NCBI RefSeq assembly: GCF_000003815.2
Contig: NC_049986.1
Location: forward strand, 1,862,033-1,926,032
DNA length: 64,000 nt
Direction: 5' to 3'
DNA from: Branchiostoma floridae
Taxonomy: Eukaryota; Chordata; Leptocardii; Amphioxiformes; Branchiostomatidae
Part shown: positions 58,681 to 64,000 of the stretch, piece after piece
Numbering within the stretch: position 1 is the first letter of the stretch
Layout of the letters: every line of letters starts with the position of its first letter
The notes under the pieces: generated by a model
Told to the model about the DNA's origin: nothing
Seen by the model: only the letters and a program-made list of their open reading frames with translations
Databases searched by the model: none
Translations under genes and position numbers: made by a program

Positions 58681-60718
58681 CTAAAGGTCTGTGGTATTCA
58701 TCAGACTTGAAATGACTGTGCATGATAGAAATTGACCATTTTGCCATGTTCATTCCAAAATCATATAGGATGTTCATAGCAGGAGTCTATTTTGGCCTAA
58801 TTGTCGGGACGACAGATCTAGCCGGAGATCCGTACGTCAACTTTGCCCTGGGTGCAGCTCTGGAAATCGGGCTGGCTATTCTAGGGTGGGCGGGCATGGA
58901 GAGATGGGGCAGGAAACCAGTCATAGCAGGGTCGGCTTTACTTGCAGGGACAGGTTGCCTGGTGACAGCGGCTACAAAGGGTTAACTATCTTTTCATTTA
59001 CATTGCTTGCCATCTTTCTTTCCATGGCTATTCCTCTATCTGTCTGGCCCTCTTAAGACATGTGAATATTTTACAGTGCTCTTTCATCTGGTGCCCTGGA
59101 TATATACTTATTATATAAGTTTTTTTTGGCGAGGTAAATCCTACATCATCAAATTGGCGCCATGTACCCTCCTGGAGGTGTACCCTGAGATTTTTTTCTA
59201 ATTCTGTTACAGAACTACCGACTATTTCCCGTAATTTTGCCTTGGTCGGCAGAGTTGTCATCGGAATTACTTACAACTGTTTTATCGCATACTCACCTGA
59301 GGTTTTCCCGACTGTAGTAAGGTAGGTTGCTTGATATGTCCAATATCCCCGCTGTGTGTGTGTCATAAACTTTTCACGTACAGGAAATACTAACACATTA
59401 TAAGTGGGGAAAGTTATTGGAGCCTTTTTGCAATCTGCACTGAGGGGGTAAGAGTATTTAACGTCTTTTTCGTGACTCTACATTATGATGAAGTGTGCAT
59501 GTTTAGGAGATTGTTTTTCTAAATTGAGCGGAACATTCGCAATGTAGTTTATGGATTATACGAAACAAGATATAATTGTACAATAAAAAGAAAAATGCTA
59601 GAATTCCTAAGTCATGATATATAAGCATTTCATACCTGTGACAAATATAATTTTGAGTGAATTTTACTTATGCAAAGATTTTGTAGATCTGAGCGTCATG
59701 TACATAATCAATCAATGAGAACATGTTACATAAGTTTTCTGTTAAATAATAGGACTTTCTCACTTGCAACATGTGGGTAAACCACCGATATAGCTGAAAA
59801 TAATCATTTCTGTTGCAACAGGAGCATGGGCATGGGTGTGGCCACCGCGTTTTCCCGCATTGGCAGCATATCGGCTCCCTTCGTGACGCTCCTGGGCGAT
59901 GTCTGGCTGCCCCTCCCCATGGTGACGTTTGGTGTGGCGGCGTGTGCAGGCGGCTTGGCTGTCTTCTTGCTCCCGGAAACACTTGGAGTCCCACTGCCTG
60001 AAACTATAGAGGATGTGGAGAATGGGTGTGTTGTGTTTACTTTTGTAAACTTCGTGAAAATATAGAGGTATTGGCTTTGGTCTGTCTGACTGTCCGTCCG
60101 TCTGTTTGTGTGCCCTTATTTGGGACGCCTCAGAGGCTAGACTAAAAGTATACGGGAACATGTTCGTTTGAGTGTAAATGTGGCGGTCTTAGGTACTGGT
60201 CTGAACTATGAGATTTTTTTACGCTACAATTAAGTGCTTTCTTTGATTATTTGCAATCAATGTTACATTATGTGATTTTCCACAATGCTAATCTATAACA
60301 TTGTTTTTATAGTGTTAATTTTATGACTTGAAACGTCTTCATGTCAACCTAAGAACTAAATCCAACATTACAGCTTACAGTTTAGGAACCTGATTCACAG
60401 TGCCACCATGCAGCGCCCCCACGACCCGGGAATACTGGGTTAAGGGACCAAGGTACAAGGTACAAGGTACAGCTTAGAGTTTTCCCTATCCTACTACATA
60501 ACGTTTATTATTCCCATTTTGCACTTTTCAATATATTGTGATAAAACCATAAATTGTTTTTCTCTTTTTTGGTCTTTAACAGAAAGCCACAACAAAGCGA
60601 CAACGACAGCTCTGCGAACTATACAAACCCTCGGACCGAACATGACCCCTTTAAAAACATGAAACATTTATCGTTAGATAACTTCCATCCGTGGCCTCTT
60701 TCGGTAAGAATCAATTGA
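43135..60718 (+). CDS. SLC22-family organic ion transporter (MFS), exon 4 in a gap
   Basis: Visible exons 43135-43503, 43813-43916, 54579-54733, 58060-58287, 58769-58980, 59213-59321, 59822-60025 and 60583-60718; phases match at each visible junction. Lengths of 104, 155 and 109 bp equal exons 2, 3 and 8 of vertebrate SLC22 genes. Exon 3 ends in phase 1 and the exon at 58060 starts in phase 2, which needs the family's ~169-bp exon 4; the gap 57071-57744 is the likely place. Family marks: the large glycosylated first loop ending ACTHGWEYD, the split MFS motif TISDR|FGRRP, PESPRWL, and [17 protein letters not shown]. The protein would be about 560 residues with 12 membrane helices. Such proteins move organic cations, anions or carnitine across the plasma membrane; the substrate subgroup cannot be told. 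Confidence 0.93.
43813..43916 (+). CDS. SLC22 exon 2
   Basis: Reads YNLVCGRSW, then [17 protein letters not shown] and TISDR; 104 bp, phase 0 to 2. Tyr replaces the Trp usual before (N/D)LVC. The donor AG|GTTCGT is weak, and a TTAA MITE begins 15 bp downstream. Confidence 0.88.
43931..44449. mobile_element. TTAA-flanked MITE, piggyBac-like (copy 3)
   Basis: TTAATCCTATTCATGACGGG at the left and CCGGTCTGAATAGGGTTAA at the right are imperfect inverses, with TTAA on both sides. The interior shares CCATCTTGGACTTTGACC and TGACGTCATCAAAT with copies 1 and 2. It sits at the start of SLC22 intron 2. Confidence 0.68.
45251..45333. repeat. ~32-bp-stem hairpin inside the CACTA-like element
   Basis: CAAGATTACCAACAATGCAC plus TGCTCCAGTGGA and its almost exact inverse (TCCATTGGAGCAGTG...GGTAATCTTG), separated by about 20 bp. 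Could be a tiny MITE or a small-RNA precursor-like fold. Confidence 0.7.
45576..46430 (+). CDS. two coding-like exons carried inside the CACTA-like element
   Basis: Exon 45576-45716 (acceptor TGTAGTAG; donor GAG|GTATGT, 141 bp, phase 0) reads [18 protein letters not shown], then [20 protein letters not shown]. Exon 46332-46430 (acceptor TCTTTTTCAG, 99 bp, ends TAA) reads [20 protein letters not shown], then [11 protein letters not shown]. Both keep frame across a 615-bp intron with near-consensus signals. Base composition is richer in G+C than the surrounding element. No start codon is seen upstream, and I do not recognise the family. The most economical reading is the 3' end of a host gene captured by the transposon; an element-encoded protein or a nested host gene are alternatives. 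Confidence 0.5.
47542..47567 (+). promoter_or_regulatory. CRE and TATA box in A1
   Basis: TGACGTCA at 47542-47549 and TATAAA at 47562-47567, about 15 bp apart. The same pair is in A2 at 53823-53830 and 53843-53848. This is a plausible element promoter; the CACTA-like insertion ends six bases upstream of the CRE. Confidence 0.5.
48597..50659 (+). CDS. two-exon reading frame inside the split-repeat element, unknown
   Basis: Exon 48597-48749 starts ATG ([19 protein letters not shown]), is rich in Ser/Ala/Pro, and ends at donor TTG|GTATAA, phase 0. Exon 50342-50659 (acceptor AATTTTTTAG, donor GCT|GTAAGT, 318 bp) reads [17 protein letters not shown], then [16 protein letters not shown] and [16 protein letters not shown]. 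Low complexity, disordered and positively charged, without zinc knuckle or enzyme motif. By position it could be the start of a gag-like protein; equally a nested host fragment. The following exon, if any, was not found; the 60-bp array begins about 190 bp later. Confidence 0.4.
48780..48875 (+). repeat. 48-bp direct duplication
   Basis: TTGTTTGTGGTTGTATTGG...TGTTGGTGCATTTG occurs twice in tandem within the element interior. Confidence 0.85.
48876..50341. other. element interior, no recognised coding
   Basis: Treated as the intron of the two-exon frame. It repeats the string CTCTCATGTTATCGTG.AATTCGC near 48430 and 50190, so parts of the interior were duplicated. Confidence 0.4.
50846..52490 (+). 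repeat. 60-bp tandem array
   Basis: From 50881 to 51720 the unit repeats at exactly 60 bp about 14 times (ATTCCCGGTTCGACCTCGGG, then TCGCGGGGTGAAGCTGCATT, then CCTGTGTGAGACCAAGTAAG). One base is inserted at about 51722, and decayed units continue to about 52490. Because 60 is a multiple of 3 and the unit lacks stops in several frames, long open frames exist on both strands (361 codons plus, 459 minus) with 20-residue periodicity. These are treated as by-products of the repeat. Confidence 0.95.
52491..53722. other. element interior after the 60-bp array
   Basis: No conserved domain recognised in the short open frames. Ends at B1. Confidence 0.4.
53723..54072 (+). repeat. B1-A2-B2 terminal repeats
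   Basis: B1 53723-53789 and B2 54006-54072 are essentially identical (AGACGGCGATTTCCGCATCA to AGGAAACTATT). A2 53790-54005 lies directly between them. A2 carries CRE and TATAAA and an inverted pair GGAGCCTAAG / CTTAGGCTCC. Confidence 0.88.
54579..54733 (+). CDS. SLC22 exon 3
   Basis: Acceptor CCACATAG; 155 bp, phase 2 to 1. It completes the MFS motif (R)FGRRP and reads [17 protein letters not shown], the TM4 signature region, then TAFVLG. Confidence 0.92.
54795..54955 (+). repeat. GGCTGGCTTGCT-type minisatellite
   Basis: Irregular tandem units of CTGGCTGG/TTGCTGG in SLC22 intron 3, starting about 60 bp after the donor. Confidence 0.85.
54956..56380. other. SLC22 intron 3, first part
   Basis: It includes an inverted pair GATGGTTTCTC / GAGAAACCATC near 55252-55292. 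No exon recognised; exon 4 was looked for and not found. Confidence 0.5.
56390..56960. repeat. dispersed repeat ending TAGCCGTTCTTGAGTTATC
   Basis: Its 3' part (CACCTAGCCGTTCTTGAGTT, then GAGACAGACAGACAAACG) is a recurrent motif of repeats in marine invertebrate genomes; it shares blocks with 40980-41180. Probably a retroposon tail. Confidence 0.55.
57071..57744. other. assembly gap (674 N)
   Basis: Sized gap in SLC22 intron 3/4, the likely site of the missing ~169-bp exon 4. Confidence 0.95.
58060..58287 (+). CDS. SLC22 exon with PESPRWL (exons 5-6 fused)
   Basis: 228 bp, phase 2 to 2. Reads [19 protein letters not shown], then the central cytoplasmic loop ([17 protein letters not shown]) and the start of TM7 (ALTMCLVW). 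Covers what are two exons in vertebrate members. Confidence 0.92.
58440..58680 (+). repeat. TG microsatellite region
   Basis: Uninterrupted (TG)n of about 30 units at 58616-58678, preceded by imperfect TG-rich sequence. Long open frames here are repeat artefacts. Confidence 0.95.
58769..58980 (+). CDS. SLC22 exon, TM7-TM9
   Basis: 212 bp, phase 2 to 1. Reads [20 protein letters not shown], then [18 protein letters not shown] and [15 protein letters not shown], the second-half MFS repeat of the RxGRxP motif. Donor G|GTTAAC is weak. Confidence 0.92.
59213..59321 (+). CDS. SLC22 exon, TM10-TM11
   Basis: 109 bp as in vertebrate SLC22. Reads [20 protein letters not shown], then [12 protein letters not shown], matching the family's Y(S/T)xE(L/V)(Y/F)PTVVR. 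Confidence 0.93.
59822..60025 (+). CDS. SLC22 exon, TM11-TM12
   Basis: Reads [20 protein letters not shown], then [20 protein letters not shown], the family's C-terminal signature. Phase 2 donor GG|GTGTGT. Confidence 0.92.
60583..60718 (+). CDS. SLC22 last exon, cytoplasmic tail
   Basis: Acceptor TCTTTAACAG; reads [20 protein letters not shown], then [15 protein letters not shown] and TGA at 60716-60718. An internal GTAAGA in the last codons could act as a donor, giving another C-terminus. A possible poly(A) signal AATAAA is at 61649-61654. Confidence 0.7.
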
Positions 60719-62390
60719 GAGCAATGAGACAAAAGAGTAAACCATCATTTATTTCTGTTACATGGCGCCGATGTTGCAGGTAGCCCTTGTCACTAATGTC
60801 ATAAATGTTACATTTTCTTCCTAGACCTGTTTATACAAAAAATATTGTTAACTTGACTAAACCATAGATCGTGTTTAGAACGACCGCGTTGATATCGTAA
60901 CATTTATTTGAGCCATGGTTATCTTGCATCCAATTTTTAAGTTTAAACTGTTGCTTTCCTCTCTTGGCTTGAAGAAAATGTTTGAGATAGAAACCTGTCT
61001 TAGCAAGTAGGACGAAGATAAGCGACGAACCAAAGTTTGTTCGTGTAACGTTATAACGTTATGTTTCAATCAATCCAAGCAAGTTCGATGCTTCGTCCTA
61101 GAATTTGATGACGGGGCTGTTTAGACATTTATATACTATTAGACTCTTGATCTGATTGTATTCATATCTTCTTAGCCGACGTGGGGACTGGAACTTCAAT
61201 GTGTTCTTTATGTTGAAATTTAAGAAAAGTGGTGGTTTCGACGTGGGGAAGATTTCTGCCAAATTAACTATTGAATAACCATTGACAATTTTGTGTATTT
61301 TCATTTTTCACGTTGTATTGAATGCTAAAATGCTAGATCATTGTAGTTAGTTGAATAGAATTATGTAGGCGTCTCTCTAGATTTTAGATAATTGTGTGTG
61401 GATAACATACCTACATGGTATGGATTTGAATTGTTTATTTTTTTTAGAGTGAATAACATGTACGCTTGTCTTTCACAGACTTACAATTAACCTTTTTTTT
61501 AAGATATTGTCGTTGAAATCGCAAGTTTGTTAGTACAATAATGTTGTATTACTCTCTTTGTTTATATGTAGTTTACACGTCTTGTACATGTGTACGCTGT
61601 TGAGACCGTTAATCTGTATGTAAACATGGCACGTTTTGTCGACCTTCTAATAAATGTAATTCCTCAAGAGATTTTTTGGTTTGTAGGTGAAGACTCTTAC
61701 AAAGATTCAGCTTTAGATATTTTACAGTTCAGGTAATTCATTTACAGTAATCCACAGACGATAGGCAGGTGTGATCAGGTGTTCTACACATTCTATTCTA
61801 GGTGTCTCTTTTAACACATAGAAAATACACAAAATAATTCGTGTCTTTGAGTTCCCCTATATTTCACCGTCTTCATAAGACTGAAGACGTTGAAGACTGA
61901 AGTATTTGAGCAAAACAACTCGACCTAACCATGGATTATAAGCGACACCTATTAATCGGTTACAGTACTGCAGCATCATTACTCTGTGACTGGAGGGTAA
62001 CCTCCAGCAACAGAGTCTTGTAATCACTTTGTGCGTTGAGTGTTCGCACCTATATCTCTGTGTTCTTTATGCCGCAATCGCATGTGGATTGGCATGTCGT
62101 CTGTACGCCGTTGGGAAATGATGCACGTTGTTTTTATTTCACGGCAACTGTTTTTATTATGAATATAACAATTTCAGAAATCACCCCTACGTCTTCGGTA
62201 TATTGGTCCAGGTCTTCGTTATGATCGTGCTTGTGGTAATTGGATATCATCAAGCAGATGTTGTCCCCGTCGGAAATTGACAACAGCTGTGCTACCTCGT
62301 ACCCGGGAGGAGTATGCATTTGATTGACAGGGGTCTTTAAAGGAACATAAAAGTCGGTTCTCAATTATGGTTTAATATTCCAGTCAAAAG
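60719..62390. other. SLC22 3' UTR and intergenic, with dispersed repeats
   Basis: 61740-61810 is the inverse of sequence at 16720-16790 (GTGATCAGGTGTTCTACA). 61985-62225 is another copy of the 25.69-26.24 kb repeat. No gene seen. Confidence 0.6.
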
Positions 62391-62393
62391 CCT

Positions 62394-62640
62394 AATACAA
62401 TGTATTTGGGCCTAATACAATGTATTCCAGGGCCTAATACAATGTATTCCTCAAATACAATGTATTACATCCACTGTATTACTCAAATACAATGTATTAC
62501 ACGTTCAACTACAATGTATTTTTCACAAATACAATGTATTACAGCGGCAAAATACATTGTAGTGAGGCCAATACATTGTAGTGAGCCCAATACAATGTAG
62601 TGAGTCCAATACACTGTACTGAGTCCTATACATTGTAGTN
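62394..62640 (+). repeat. cluster of AATACAATGTATT palindromes
   Basis: About a dozen copies of the nearly self-complementary AATACAATGTATT at irregular spacing of about 20-30 bp, in both orientations (CAATACATTGTAGTGAG towards the end). Runs into the 100-N gap at 62640. Confidence 0.85.
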
Positions 62641-62739
62641 NNNNNNNNNNNNNNNNNNNNNNNNNNNNNNNNNNNNNNNNNNNNNNNNNNNNNNNNNNNN
62701 NNNNNNNNNNNNNNNNNNNNNNNNNNNNNNNNNNNNNNN
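62640..62739. other. assembly gap (100 N, unknown size)
   Basis: Placeholder-sized gap at the edge of the palindrome cluster, probably caused by it. Confidence 0.95.
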
Positions 62740-63076
62740 GTCTGTAATGGTGTATCAAAAATAAAAAAATAAGAATATCTAACGGTTGTAATTCTACATG
62801 TGCGTTACTGGAGAGCGTTTTATGATCCTAACATTACCAGACTGGGAATAATCAACATGTATTGAATGTGGCTCTGCCTTAACCAGTTGTATGCTCTAAA
62901 CCAGCCCCTGATGCACATAAGGTGTCTACAAAATTGTGCGTGGGTAGACAAGCAGACATATGCAATTTCATTTACTACTTTTCTGTCTGAGTAGATGTTT
63001 CAAAACAGGAGGTCTCCAGATTGGTTCTGTGATTACAATACGTGATGGTACTCAGTCTGTAGTCAACAGTGCAAGA

Positions 63077-63083
63077 TATATAA
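63077..63083 (+). promoter_or_regulatory. TATA-like box upstream of the LRR gene
   Basis: TATATAA about 250 bp before the chosen start codon. No further core elements identified. Confidence 0.3.
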
Positions 63084-63325
63084 TCAGGCATGAGATACCG
63101 TCTTGAGCACGGCAGACACACGTACAACATGTATGATACACACACGACGCTAAGATATTTGCTGAAGACAGTTTCAAGATCGCACAGTACTTACTTAACC
63201 TGCTTTTCAAGGCGATGCACACCACCTGGGAGCCCTACGGATATATATCTGAGCATTTGAAGCAAACTCGTGGCGTGTACGTATCTCTATCTGACCAGGT
63301 GGAACTGAGGACAACTCGTACAGAC

Positions 63326-63976
63326 ATGAAAGTAAGTGGACTGCTGTTGCTCCTTACTTTGACCCGTCTATGGTCAGGTTATGCTTGTCTACCGGCTACG
63401 TGTAGCATAGACTATTTGTCATACTTCGGGGCATCGATGGTTCACTGTTACAATACAAACCTTACGGCGATTCCTGACGACATCCCGGCCAATGCTGAAA
63501 GCTTTACCTTGTCCAGTTCATGTAGCATCACGAAAGTACCGTACCTTCCACCACTACCGCGGCTGCGTGTCCTGGAACTAAAAAGGAACTGCATAGATTC
63601 TTTTTCCTGGATTTCTTTGCGTGCGCTGCCAAATTTGAAATCTCTTGGTCTAATGGGAAACCGACTTCGGTACGTGAAGCTGGACACCGTCATTGAGCAT
63701 CTCCCGAAGCTGAGAGATGTTGACCTACGTTACAACAAATTGGCGTCTTTCTCTGAGTACGAGCTGGGACGGCCCCAAGTCACCGAGGCATGGCTCAATG
63801 GGAACCCTCTTCGCTGTGACTGTGACCTCTCCTGGCTGATGGTTAAGATGACGTGTTTACAAGAACTTTATTGCACGACAACTGTAGAGGATACAGTGTT
63901 TGGCAACTTGAACATACAATACATACAGAACAGAACACTACATGAGTTATTAGTATCTAAAAATCTAACAGACTAA
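63326..63976 (+). CDS. small secreted leucine-rich-repeat protein
   Basis: Start chosen at 63326 because MKVSGLLLLLTLTRLWSG gives a signal peptide; the frame is open upstream to an ATG at 63215, which would bury it behind 37 polar residues. 216 residues, TAA at 63974-63976. A cysteine-rich N-cap (CLPATCSIDYL...VHCYNTNLTAIP) is followed by LRRs (LPRLRVLELKRNCI, LPNLKSLGLMGNRL, LPKLRDVDLRYNKL) and a C-cap (NPLRCDCDLSWLMVKM...LYC). There is no membrane segment or GPI signal before the stop. By family knowledge an extracellular recognition or adhesion module; it resembles the ectodomain at 30.5 kb in layout but not closely in sequence. Confidence 0.85.
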   Translation: MKVSGLLLLLTLTRLWSGYACLPATCSIDYLSYFGASMVHCYNTNLTAIPDDIPANAESFTLSSSCSITKVPYLPPLPRLRVLELKRNCIDSFSWISLRALPNLKSLGLMGNRLRYVKLDTVIEHLPKLRDVDLRYNKLASFSEYELGRPQVTEAWLNGNPLRCDCDLSWLMVKMTCLQELYCTTTVEDTVFGNLNIQYIQNRTLHELLVSKNLTD

Positions 63977-64000
63977 TCTATTTTACACATGGTATATAAT

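Noticed and set aside
58325-58777. Thr-His and Val-Cys rich open frames
   Set aside because: Translation of a TG/CA microsatellite.
62394-62640. CRISPR-like array
   Set aside because: Eukaryotic context, 13-bp palindromes with irregular short spacing and changing orientation, no cas genes.

Overview
The window looks like an assembled scaffold piece from an invertebrate deuterostome, most likely a cephalochordate (amphioxus, Branchiostoma). This rests on compact GT-AG introns, a glial-cells-missing (GCM) gene, an SLC22 carrier with the family's usual exon sizes, a LamG-EGF-C-type lectin protein, amphioxus-style LRR receptors and C2H2 zinc-finger genes, all set in dense DNA-transposon debris. 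Four runs of N interrupt it (8475-8574, 35641-36394, 57071-57744, 62640-62739). No bacterial features were seen.

Layout. 1-4357 (+): 3' exons of a LamG/pentraxin-EGF-C-type lectin gene. 5256-6006: a TTAA-flanked (piggyBac-like) MITE. 6015-13388: a 7.4-kb foldback element whose inverted arms are arrays of a ~120-bp repeat and whose loop holds further palindromic MITEs, a deleted mariner and a tRNA-like SINE head. 13400-13789 (+): a last exon of a rhodopsin-class GPCR, starting 12 bp from the foldback end. 15810-16692: a pogo/Tigger-like MITE. 18.3-24.8 kb: an inverted duplication with a decayed zinc-finger copy on the minus strand and an intact 12-finger copy on the plus strand. 26501-27476: a second TTAA MITE. 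29281-29870: a ~170-bp tandem repeat. 30495-33369 (+): an LRR receptor gene whose transmembrane and cytoplasmic part is broken by stops and frameshifts. 38353-39337 (+): two GCM-domain exons. 43135-60718 (+): an SLC22-type organic ion transporter (nine of ten expected exons visible; exon 4 falls in the gap at 57 kb). 63326-63976 (+): a small secreted LRR protein.

The most unusual part is intron 2 of the SLC22 gene (43917-54578). It contains a TTAA MITE, then an element with split direct repeats in the order A1-internal-B1-A2-B2, the terminal arrangement of Ngaro/DIRS-type tyrosine-recombinase retrotransposons. A 3-kb CACTA-like element with an ATG target duplication sits inside A1. The CACTA-like element carries two well-spliced coding-like exons of unknown origin, and the split-repeat element carries a separate two-exon reading frame and a long 60-bp tandem array. 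No reverse transcriptase or recombinase was recognised inside, so if the reading is right the element is non-autonomous.

The genes do not form a functional pathway. Host genes are separated by repeats, and several show repeat insertions close to splice sites. All gene models come from reading splice signals and reading-frame phase by eye; no alignment or transcript data were available.
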